A DNA stretch of 64,000 nucleotides from Hemileia vastatrix (taxonomy: Eukaryota > Basidiomycota > Pucciniomycetes > Pucciniales > Zaghouaniaceae). A program made the translations under genes and the position numbers. Positions 45,310 to 55,394 of this stretch are shown here, in pieces. The notes under the pieces were generated by a model. It was not told where the DNA came from and did no database searches. It worked only from the letters and a program-made list of their open reading frames with translations. The DNA lies in the NCBI GenBank assembly GCA_030280995.1, contig JASXTE010000079.1, positions 1 to 64,000 of the forward strand, read 5' to 3'. The stretch's first letter is position 1. Each line of letters starts with the position of its first letter.

Positions 45310-47824
45310 CTAAGCGATGATCGACCAAACCTTTCCTAAGAAAGTAGTTGGTTTGACGTAGTCATCTTCAGCTTCGATCAACTCCTTGATACCAGTGACG
45401 AAGTCCATCTGTTCTGGCTTGACTGGAGCTTTTCTTCCGTAGACGAAGTAACCGATTGCGTAAAGGATTGGGAAGAGAACTAGAGGTAGGTAAGAAGTGA
45501 CGAAGTCTGCAGTGCTGAATGGAGCATTTGCTGCTAGGAAGATTCCAAATCCGTTAAAAAAGCAGATAATCATTGTGAAGGCACAAACGTAGTATCCCAT
45601 GAATCTTCCACCTCTGTTGTAGAATGGCATCGTCTTTCTGTCAATACCTTGAGCTCTGCAACCTTTTTCGAACTGAATGTAAACCAAACCGATTCCAAAC
45701 CACGTTAAAAGCCCTGCAAGCGAAGTCATGTTTGCAAACCTTTCGGCACAATGCAAGGGAAGAGAGGAGAAAGAAGAAGAGAAGAGGAGAGAAGAGAGAG
45801 GTGGCGAGTCAGTGCCGAGTCTTCGGAGTTTGACGGGCGGAACAAGAGGCGACGAGGCGAGGAGAGACTCACCAGTTCTGATCAGATTAAATAGGCAGAA
45901 GGTACGAAGAGATAAATGAGATAGAAAGAGGTCGAGAGAGTACGAAAGTCAGCGGAGTTTCTTGAACGGAAGAGACACCACCACTCGCCACTCCTTGTGC
46001 TACTCACGAAGACTTTACCAGATCCAGAGTTGATTCCCATGTAGGAGAGGAGACCGAAAGCACTAGCAAAAGCAACAGCTACGTATGGCAAACCACTCTT
46101 GGTAGTTCTGGCAAAGAATCTTGGAGCTTGGTCGTGTAAAGCCAAAGAGTAAAGTCCTCTCGATGCAGTAAAGATGTCAGAGCTAGCTGCTGAAGTGGCT
46201 GAAGTTACTAAAACTGCATTGATGACAGAAGGTAGACCTTTGATTCCTGCTGCTTTGATGGCAATAACGAAGGGAGATTTAGCTGCAGTCGAACCCAACT
46301 TGAGATCTGGATGGTTTGATGGGACCAAAACGGAGATGGCAAGCGTTCCTAGGATGTAGAAGAGAAGAATTCTGATCCAGACAGAGTTGATAGCCTTTGG
46401 GATGGTGCGTCTGAGAGTTGTTTGAGGGGTAGAAAACCGAAGAAGAGGAAAAAGTCAGATTTTGAGCGAGAGACGTCGACTCTTGACTTTTGTATCACTC
46501 ACCTTGGATTTTTAGCTTCTCCTGCTGCAATTGCGACAATTTCGCATCTAAAGTTTAAGATTTTGAAAGAGAAGAGAAGGTGGTCAGAGTCTGCTGACGC
46601 TGAAAACAGAGAGTCACGTCCACTCTTGACTCTTGTCACTCTGTCACTCACCCAATGAAAGAGAAACCAGCTTGGATTAGAACAGCCCAGAACCCCAAGA
46701 AGCGACCTGAAAAAGAAGGTATAAGATAGAGAGAGAGAGTCAGAAATCGGTCCTACTGGGAGCCGACAAAGTTGATTCTCTCAATACCTACCTAGAGAAC
46801 CAGGAATGTCTGCGTATTGAACAAGAGGACCAGGGTTTTTCCAATAACGGAAACCCAAACGATCTCCGGAAGGACTTGCACCGACGTCGATCAAGAAGGA
46901 TAGAATGATCAATCCGACGATCAAGAGGACCTTGAGAGAGCAGAACCAGAATTCAGTCTCTCCGTAAACCTTGACTCCCATGACGTTGATAGCGACGGTG
47001 AGAACCAGTAGAATCGAGATCCAGATAGCAGGGTTGAGATCTGACCAGAAAGAAATCAAGACTGAAGCAGCGGACAATTCTGCTGGGAGAACGATGACCC
47101 AATTGTCTGAAGGGAAAAGGAAGAAGAGAAGACGTTTTGAGGTGAGTTCGATGACTTTTGCCAATGATGAGATTGCTTAATGGTATTTGAAACTCACAAA
47201 CATAATTCCATCCGAGAGTAAACGAGAGAGCTGGGTTCACGAAACGGTTTGCTAGTCTGATATGTCCTCCTGGCATTGGTAGGAAGGAAGCCATCTCTCC
47301 TAGACACATCATGACTGCGTACGTAATAGAAGACATGACTGCGTAACCGAGAAACCTAAGAAAGGGAAAAGAGGAAGAGCGAAGGAGCAGAAAGAAGCGT
47401 CAGAGAGGTTGGCGTCGAAACGTTTATGAGAACAGAAGTACTATGAGAAGTATATTCATTATAATAAAAGTCGCAAAACGCACAAACCTAAAGGCCCGCC
47501 ATGCCTGAGAGCGTTTGCAGTACCTAGGAAGAGTCCAGTACCAATTACACCACCAATCTGAAGGAGGGGGAGGAGAGGGAGGGTGTTTCAGTGATGGCGC
47601 GCGCGAGCACGAACCCTCAAGTCTCATTCCTGTCGACTACTCACTGAAATCATGGCAATGTGTCTTGCTTTGAGACCTCTATCCAATTCTTCATTCGGTC
47701 GCTGACCAGCAGTGTTTGCTTCATGATCGTAATTGGAATCTGAGAGTTCATGGACGTAAGCCTTTTCAGCTGAGTTTGAGTCGAACTTGTTGTCCTTCTC
47801 GACTTCGGGTGAGAATTGAGACAT
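45310..47824 (-). CDS. Amino acid permease, yeast AAT (GAP1-like) family, nine exons
   Basis: Plasma-membrane proton/amino acid symporter with about 12 helices. Exons: 47824-47645, 47557-47484, 47355-47198, 47106-46792, 46706-46652, 46547-46503, 46410-46008, 45877-45873 and 45739-45310; phases close to give 554 residues. Signatures: ARHIAMISIGGVIGTGLFLG across intron 1, GPLGLFLGYAVMSSITYAVM across intron 2, CLGEMASFLPMPGGHI, FSFIGCEIVAIAAGEAKNPR across two introns, and SASSDIFTASRG-type motif ASSDIFTASRGLYSLA. Exon 2 uses a GTGCGT donor at 47483. The eighth exon is only five bases (AACTG); it turns KVF|NW|FANMTSLAGLLTW into the family consensus and keeps the frame. The cytosolic tail KPTTFLGKVWSIIA ends the protein. 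Substrate range is unknown. Confidence 0.9.
45873..45877 (-). other. 5-nt coding microexon (AACTG) of the permease gene
   Basis: Flanked by ...TGATCAG before and GTGAGTC after on the minus strand. Exon 7 ends in phase 0 (GTC TTC) and exon 9 begins with a single G before TTT GCA. AAC TG supplies exactly the two missing positions and encodes the conserved Asn-Trp. Confidence 0.75.
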
Positions 47825-48382
47825 CTTGGATGGATGGGAGGAGGAGGAGGATGAGAAGGGGAAAGGGATGTGAGAGAAAGAAGAAGAAGAAGAAAGAGGA
47901 TGTTGGGAAGAAATGGCGTCTCTTTATAGCGTTTTGGGGATGGAAGCCAGCAGGACTAATCTCCAAGGTCCCGAAGAGAAAAGATTGCCCTGACTTCTAA
48001 AAAGGCGGGCTCTTCAATTCAGCAGAGGGAACTCAAAAAGATTAGGAATCTGGCCTCCATTTAGAACCCACGGTGGGCTCAGGTACCACCTGCCCAATCG
48101 TCGGAATCTAGAATCACATTTTTGAGCCTCCTATATACAGTTCCGATCCCAGCAGCTTTGTTTTCTTTGAAGAGCAGCGAAAATACTACGTGGATGTTGA
48201 GTAAGAAAAGGATCTAGATTGGGAAGATTGGATCAGACGACCTCATTGAATCGAGATCTCAGATTGTAAGGCCTACGCCGAGCTAGACCCGGGCTTCGTT
48301 GAGGCGCGAGAAGAAATCTCGAAGAGACTTTTTGCTCTTATCTCTCTACGATCAACGTCAAAGATAAAGCACAAAGCATAGA
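47825..48382. other. Divergent intergenic region, permease and ATP23
   Basis: About 560 bases between start codons at 47824 (minus) and 48383 (plus). Purine-rich on plus next to the permease. No gene or specific motif was recognised. Confidence 0.5.
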
Positions 48383-49989
48383 ATGGAAAATCTAAATTCC
48401 AATCTCAACTCATCGAATTCCTCCTTTGCAAGGTGGAGAGAATCATGCAGCAATCTTCTGAACAACCAGCAAAAGCAAACTTCTAATCGACATTCTTTAT
48501 TCACTTCAAGCTCACGAGAATCTCCAAAACGCCATTCGAGATTCCCTATACATTCAACAACTGAATCAGACTCGAATCAGGATGCTTGGAAACCAGACGA
48601 GGTGGAGAGCAAGGAAGATAGAAAGAGAAGGGAAATGTGCGAACAGTGGAGAGACGAGTTGGTGAGGACAAGTGAGTAAGCAGACGACCATTTCTTTGCT
48701 CGATTGATTGTCAATGTGAACAGTCGGCTATAGTAGGCTAAAGAAAGATAGCAGCTTGGTGGAAGGAGTTCAATGTCGATGGATGCCTCTCTCGAAGGTG
48801 CTCTTCAGAGTTACGAGCAGCTCTCCTTTCATCCTCGAGTGTGCCTCTTCAAGCATGATCGGAAACGATGCAAGAAAGAGATCTATTACGTTCTCTTTAG
48901 TCGCGGTAGTGTCATCTTCTGAATGTGAAGTTGGGGAGCTGCCTCTCCTTCGAACTTTTCTTCCTTTTCCTACCTCTCTTCAAGCATCCCAAATTTCCAT
49001 CGACCATGACCCTTTTCTTCTTCTCTTTTCTGACTTCACTCTCTCTCGCTTCATTATTTATCAGGTCCCATGATCCGATTCATGACCAAACAATTAGCTC
49101 TAGTCTCTTGCGATCCTCTCACCCCATCTCCATCCTCAAGCTCGAATTCAGCACCTCCCAAACTTCACATTGCAACCTGTCCACCAAACATAGCAGGAGG
49201 TTTTGGTCCTTCAGATCCTGGAAGACCGACTAGTGAAAGTGGGATCTTGATTTGTTCAAATAGAGTCATCAATAAAAGTCATATGGAAGATACTTTGGCT
49301 CATGAGATGATTCATTGGTGGGATCATTGTAGATTCAAGGTGGATTGGAACGATTTGAAACATCATGCTTGTAGTGAAGTGAGTTGGAAATGCATTAAAT
49401 CATCGAATGAAAAGAGTCGCAGTAGGACTAGAAGATGAGATTTCGAAACTTGTATCATTCTGACCTCCTCTTCGTCTGTCACTCTACGATTTCTCGTACT
49501 TCCCTCAGATTCGAGCAGCTTCTCTTTCTGGTGATTGTACTATAGGTCGTGAATTCCAGAGGCGGATTTATGGATTCTCAAAACAGCATCAGGTCAGTCT
49601 GGCTTTCTCTTTCTTCGTACTCACTCTTTCTCTGTTTCTCTCTTGAACCATCACTGATGCTTCTCTTCATTCCCACTATTCTTTTTCGGTTTCTTTCAGG
49701 TATGTGCTCGTCGAAGAGCAGTACTATCAGTCATCGACAATCCAGCTTGTCCAGATAGGTCGGCAGCAGAGAGAGCCGTCGATGAAGTTTGGAACTCTTG
49801 CTTCAACGACACTCGACCTTTTGATGAGGTGAGTTATTCTTCGATCCCTTTCACTAACTTGATATTTTCTCCTTCCTTCAGAGATGGTGTCTCTGTTGCA
49901 TGCAAATCGCTTCTAGGTCTCATCGATTCCATACTGATCTCTTTGTCGTATCCTCTTCTCCCTCTCTCGATGCGAAACAGATCTACTAA
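48383..49989 (+). CDS. ATP23: Mitochondrial inner membrane protease/chaperone ATP23 (peptidase M76)
   Basis: Zinc metalloprotease of the intermembrane space that processes Atp6 and assists F0 assembly. Exons 48383-48671, 49065-49378, 49509-49592, 49700-49828 and 49981-49989 give 274 residues. [20 protein letters not shown] spans intron 1. The active site is [19 protein letters not shown] (about H176, E177, H180). [16 protein letters not shown] spans intron 2, and the Cys-rich tail [20 protein letters not shown] and [16 protein letters not shown] follows. The last coding exon is only ATC TAC TAA, giving the family ending PFDEIY. I chose it over a later ATCTGTCTTTAG at 50038 because of that ending. 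The Ser/Asn-rich N-terminus of about 60 residues is poorly conserved. Confidence 0.92.
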
Positions 49990-51021
49990 GGAGATCGAAT
50001 CTTCGAATCCACCACTCTTCCTGACCCTCTTTTATAGATCTGTCTTTAGCTTGCATCTCGTACTCTTTGTAATTACCTTGACTCGACCTTGCATGCTTCT
50101 TTAATTTCATTTGCTCCCCTGAACTTCCTCGATGATTTCCCTGACTTGTCTCGTTCACGATAACAACCAAGATCGTAAATCAGATCAACAGAGCCTATTT
50201 TTCGAGCTTTGATGCATGATGCGTTGATGTCGAAGAGTTGGAGCTGTCAAATGCGGACCGTTGCACGGAAGAAGATCCAAAATCTCGCAGTAAGCAGCAG
50301 AGATCGGGCTGTCACTTGCGATTCTCTCTCTACATCTTCCCAATGCGGAAATGAAACACATCCTGATAAACAAACAAAAGATAAAGAAAGGAATGGTAAA
50401 GGGAGGGAGAAGGGAGAGGAGGGAAAGGTCTCGAACCCCTTTGTGATTTGTCGTCGCTAGCGCAATTCTGCCCTTTAAAAGTTTGAAGATTTTTCTTTCT
50501 TCTTCTCTTCTTTCTTCATCTCTTTCTCGTTCCAAAATCTCAACTTTCAAACTTCGTTTTCTTGTTTTATATCTTTGAATCCTCTCTTATACCTTTTACA
50601 ACCAATCCGTGAGTAGACGCAGAGACGTACAGAGCAGGGAAAGAGGGGGCAAGGGAGAGTCGACTGAGCAAATCAACAAACAGGGGAAGAAAAAGGAGGG
50701 GGACAAGAAAAGAGTCGACATTCAATTGGAAATGGCTTTGCAATGAGAATGGAAAGATTAATAAGATGTTATTGTCAATGATTGTCGACAAGATCTTTGA
50801 ATCATCTACATCGTTTGGAGAGAATGGAAGGAGGTCACCTCATCAAGATCTCTGATCTCCTTATCCAACACTGCCCGCCCCCTTGTTCTCGATCTTTCTC
50901 GATCTTTCCTTCAATCATCTGACCCAATTCTCTATTCTATCCTTTCTCGATCCATCTAATACTCATTCCCATCTCACTCTCTTCACCATCAACAGTCACC
51001 AACTAATCTCAATCCATCAAA
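49990..51021. other. 1-kb intergenic region
   Basis: Holds the ATP23 3' UTR and the promoter of the Ala/Glu-rich gene. The last 120 bases are strongly C/T-rich, as often seen upstream of highly expressed fungal genes. No coding exon is supported. Confidence 0.5.
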
Positions 51022-52784
51022 ATGTCTGCCGTTGAAAACACCACCACCTCTGCTCCAGTCGTCGAATCTACTCCAGAAGTCCCAAAGGTTGAAGAATCCA
51101 CTCCAGCCGTCGTCGAATCCACTCCAGCTCCAGTCGAAGCTGCAAAGGAACCAGAAGTAGCTGCTGCTGCTCCAGCCGTCGAAGAAGCTGCTAAGACTGT
51201 GAGTCACCCCTCTTCCATTGGTCAGAGATAAGCTTAAAAGTTGGTCGATTACAGTCTCGACTCTCTCATACTGACTCTCATTCTTCTTTCCGATGCTCTA
51301 CACTATTCCAGGAAGAAGCTCCAGCTGCTACCGATGCCGTCAAGGACGCTGAAGCTCCAAAGGAAGTGAGTTTCCGTTTTTGGAAAGTGTTGTACTCTCT
51401 CCTCTCCCTTATCTTCGAGATATGACTAAGCTGACGACCACTCTGATCTCTACTCTTCTCTCTATTTGTTTCTCAAACAGGAAGCTGCCAAAGAAGTGAG
51501 TATCTTGATCACGAGGGGGTTGGAAAAAGAGGGGGTAAGATGGGAGACGGATCCCGAATTGGTATTGAGTAGGGATAGATAGGACCGATTCACTCATCAT
51601 CCTCTCCCTTTCTCTTTTATGCTTCTGTCCAGACCGCTACTCCAAAGAAGGAAAAGCGTGCTTCTTTCTTGAACAAGATCACTGGTATCTTCGCTAAGAA
51701 GACTTCTCCAAAGAAGGAAAAGCCAGCTGCTGCCACTGAAGAAGCTGCTAAGGAGGAAACCGCTGCTGCCACCGAAACTCCAGCTGTCACTGAAGCTGAG
51801 GTTGCCAAGACTGTGAGTATTGGTGTTGGTTTGGATAGAGTTGAATGGGTCACGAGGTGATGGTCGGATGTCGAAAGGGGAGGACAGACCATGGTGTTGC
51901 TCTTGCTCTTCACTACCTAGCATGACGATTGATTGATTGCTCATTTCCGAATCCTCCTTATCCATTCTTTCATCATCTTCCAGGCTGAAACTCCAGCTGC
52001 TGCCGCCGTCGAAGAACCAAAGGTTGAAGAAACCGCTGCTCCAAAGGTCGAAGCTGCTGCCGCTCCAGTTGAAGAGGCTGCCAAGACTGTGAGTGCTTTG
52101 ATTTCTATATTTCGTCGTTGATATCGTTTGGATCGGTTCAAAAAGGGCGCATACATTCATCTTTTCGACATCACACTGACACTTCTTCCCCCTATCTCTT
52201 CTCACGCTTTCTAGGAAGAAACTCCAGCCGTCGCTGCCACTGAAGAAACTCCAGCTGCTACTGAAGCCGTCAAGATCGACGAAGCCGCCAAGCCAGAAGA
52301 TGGAACCACTGCCGCTTCTGGAGCTCAAAAGGAAAAGCTAGGTCGTCGTCTATCTGGAAAGTTCAACGGTCTCTTCAACAAGAAGAAGGGTGAGTACAAC
52401 AATCTTGATCTCTCTCCTACTACGAACGCTCGACTGACTTTGTCTCCACCACTCTCTCCTTTCCATTCCTCAGATGCTACCAAGGCTGAAGAAAAGGTCG
52501 AAGAACCATCCAAGGAAGAAGTCAAGGTCGAAGGAACTCCAGTCGTTGCCGCTGAAGAAGCCAAGGTCGAAGAAGTCGCTGCTCCAAAGGTTGAAGATGC
52601 TGCCGCTCCAGCCATCACTGAATCTGAAAAGGTTGCCGAAGAAGCCCCAAAGGCTCCAGAGTGAGTATCGTCGTCGTCGTCAGTGCAAGATGATTCTTAG
52701 AGACTGTCGACTTACTCCATCCTCTCCTCTCTTCTCTTCTTCATCGTCAACAGAGCTGCTCCAGCTATCACCGCTTCTGCTTAA
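51022..52784 (+). CDS. Ala/Glu/Pro-rich acidic protein made of repeated phase-0 exons, unknown function
   Basis: I do not recognise this gene. Exons 51022-51198, 51312-51365, 51481-51495, 51633-51812, 51984-52088, 52215-52389, 52474-52660 and 52754-52784 give 307 residues. Exons 1-5 are 59, 18, 5, 60 and 35 codons, all phase 0, and end in EEAAKT, EAPKE, EAAKE, EVAKT and EEAAKT before GTGAGT. The protein is a low-complexity Ala/Glu/Val/Pro sequence (APKVE, EETPA) with no membrane segment. Two basic amphipathic patches interrupt it: KKEKRASFLNKITGIFAKK (about 87-105) and KEKLGRRLSGKFNGLFNKKK (about 216-235). Codons are strongly biased to GCT/GCC, GAA, AAG and CCA, suggesting very high expression. 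It could bind membrane or calmodulin through the basic patches, by analogy with MARCKS, which is only inference. Confidence 0.82.
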
Positions 52785-53437
52785 TTCACGTTAATGACTT
52801 CTTGATGACGTCTCGATCTTGATTTTCACTTTTCAATACCCTGATTCTCTTTTCACTCAAGTCACTGGCTATAAACTTTCAAAAATTCTACTTTAAAAAA
52901 AGTTCTCTCTCCATCTCTTCCTTTAATATAGACTCATCCTTCTCCCAGACTTTGGTTTCTTCAATTTATTTCATAAATTACTATACCTGCCATTGTCATT
53001 CATCTTTTCTCCTCTCTCTAGCATAAACCTCATCCACCACCTCACTATTTTTGCATCCATCTCTTCTCTGGTTCTCGATCTCTCTCTCCACCATCAAGAG
53101 TTTCTGCGCTTCGTGAACACTTTTATACCAATCTTCCTTCATGAGTGACCTCATGATAGTAATGAAATCTCATATTTGATGTGGAACTACTTATCCTTTT
53201 TTGTTGTGATGTCGATAACAAATCGAAGTAAAACTGCTCATGGATCACTCACTCAAAAACAGGACGGAATCCGACAAGGTCTCTAAACAATAGACATTCC
53301 AAAGAAACAAACCAGAATCAAAAGAATACAAAATAGAAGTGTGTTCGAATCATGAAGAAAGAAACTAGGCCGACAAGGATGATTCCATCTTGTATCCTGC
53401 TCTTACTTCTTTACATTCGCTTCTCTTTGTTTTTTGT
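52785..53437. other. Convergent intergenic region
   Basis: About 650 A/T-rich bases between the Ala/Glu-rich gene and the hemerythrin-like gene, consistent with long 3' UTRs. No gene recognised. Confidence 0.55.
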
Positions 53438-54120
53438 CTACATTGGTATCCTATTCAGCTCTTGCAAAGTGAAACCAGCTTTCTTGATACTATCAGGATG
53501 TAAACTAGCTTCTTCCTCTCCTAAATGAAATAGTAAAGTTTCCTTCAAACTCTCCGTCAACTTCTTCATTTCTTCAGAATCCCAAATATCTTTTGGCCAT
53601 TCTTTCAACTTCGTTTCTTTGGCTTCTGATCCTTCATCATTCTCTATCGGTTTGCCACAGCCTTCGTTGATTGCGATTTTGCCTCTACCACTTTGTAACT
53701 TCTTCAAACAACTTTCACTAAATCCGCCGAATTTCACCAAATCATCGTGCATTTTGGCATGTTCTTTAAGATGTTCTTGACCGAATTGTGGTAGTCTAGT
53801 AGCTAACAATGGGAAGATAAACCTCTCTTCAATGCCATGATGACCTTCCAAATGTTTCGTTAGAGAAATTGAAGTGTTTAGCAAGTTCGTGAGGGACTTT
53901 AGAGGTAAGGCTTGGATCGTAGGTAAAGCTAGAGTTTGTTGGATTGTTTTCAATGAATGCCTGAAATGAGCATGGAAAGGAAGCATTCCTTGCAGCTTTT
54001 GGGTGAAGAAGAAGAGAAACGGGGTTAGCAAAAAAGTACTTATAGGATTGGTTCAACGTTTGCATTCAAAGATCCCTCTTGCAAACTTACCAATTTGGAA
54101 TATGGATCAGCTCGACTCAT
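53438..54120 (-). CDS. Hemerythrin-like (HHE cation-binding) domain protein
   Basis: Exons 54120-54091 (MSRADPYSKL) and 53995-53438 give 195 residues. The four-helix HHE pattern of metal-binding His and Glu is present: FHAHFRHSLKT, then EGHHGIEERFIFPLL, then EHLKEHAKMHDDLVKF, then LLFHLGEEEASLHPDSI. Such proteins bind a di-iron centre and may sense or carry oxygen, nitric oxide or iron. No F-box or RING is fused. A Lys/Glu-rich loop of about 40 residues separates helices 3 and 4. The start is the only ATG that joins in frame, and the first exon is just ten codons. Cellular role not known. Confidence 0.85.
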
Positions 54121-55394
54121 GATATTCTCGATGCGATGAATGATAAAGTGTTTTTGATGTAGTGCTAAGAAGAGAAAGGAGATAAAGAATTCAGTCTTTT
54201 GAAGAGGACAGCATTCGGCGACCGAAGCAACAGAAGTTTTCGCATCGGCCCCCTGGCTTTACGGTTCCCCCCTCACTAAATCCGTTCTTGGGCTCTGAGA
54301 TCTGATACCGATCTGATACCTTCCAGAAACAGCTTGAAAGCCTCAGAACAAGCGGAATGCGAAACTAGGAGGCGGAGGTATCAGAGTCGAACTTTCTTCC
54401 CTCTACTATTTTCTCTCTTCATCCCACAATTCCTTCCAAATCTTCAATCTTGCTCATCCTAGCACCCAACAATTCAATCATTGGAGCTTACGAATCTCTT
54501 TGGCTGCTCCAGAAACCCTGATCACTCAGTCCCAGTCGCCAAAAAAGTCACGGTCTGGATCAAAAATGAAAGCTTCGAAAAGCTCTCTACCGCTCTCTAC
54601 TTTCGATGGCAATCCATCTATCATCTCTCAGAGCCATGAATGACTATTTTCTACTCCACTTTGAGCTAAAACAACCTTTGAAATCCTTCACAAGATCTTT
54701 ATTTCTCCAGGAGACGTTTGCTTCAAGGATTTGGCGATGGGTAGAGAGGCGAAGCTCTGCCACCAGAACGTCCAAATGCTTACAAATTAAAGATCGAAAG
54801 AGAATCAGATCTTTTGTAGTTTGAAATGAAGCCGTAGGACGGAAAGCGAGTTCCAAGGACACCAAAGGCCTATTAGCATCAGCCCCTTGTCCTTCGCGGA
54901 GTAGGAGTTCATTCTTGGTGAATCTGCGCCTCTTCAACCTCTTTGACGACGGAAGCTGATCACTTGCTGTCCGATCTACGATGCTAAGTTCCGATTTGAT
55001 CGCCTAAAGGAGTGTATTCTGACGTGCTTCCTGCGATACGGATGGAGAGAGAACTTGAAAGGGCTCTCTCTCGCTTCACGCCTCGTCTCCTTGGTTCTCC
55101 CTCTTTGCCTCTTCGGAAGATGAACTCCCGCCCGAGTGATCTTGTCAATGGAAGGCACTTTGTTACAGAAACGATCCAGATGAAGCCGCACCCCCGACGT
55201 TTGAGGAATCTGAGGTTGGAAAAGGAATCGGAGAAGGACGTCCTGCTCATGTGCTTTTGAGAGACGATTGTTGCTCTTTCTTTTTCCACTTCTCTAACCC
55301 ATTTCATGATCCAATAGTTGACTTTACTACTTTCAAGGCTTGGGATCTGACTTTTTGGAACTTATTGACTCTTTTTGGTTTGGTTGAAAGTCGA
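54121..55394. other. 1.3-kb intergenic region
   Basis: Divergent space between the hemerythrin-like gene and the Zn2Cys6 regulator. Several open frames of 70-107 codons on either strand overlap each other and show no recognisable protein, so none is called. A long 5' UTR for the regulator is plausible. Confidence 0.45.

Noticed and set aside
47590..47615. GCGCGCGCGAGC tract as a CpG or regulatory island
   Set aside because: It is short, lies inside an intron of the permease, and shows no further structure.
53335..53370. tRNA T-arm-like GTTCGAATC
   Set aside because: No matching acceptor, D or anticodon stems around it.
54644..54937. 97-codon minus-strand open frame
   Set aside because: No recognisable motif, overlaps other open frames on the plus strand, and lies in a region without splice-consistent extensions.
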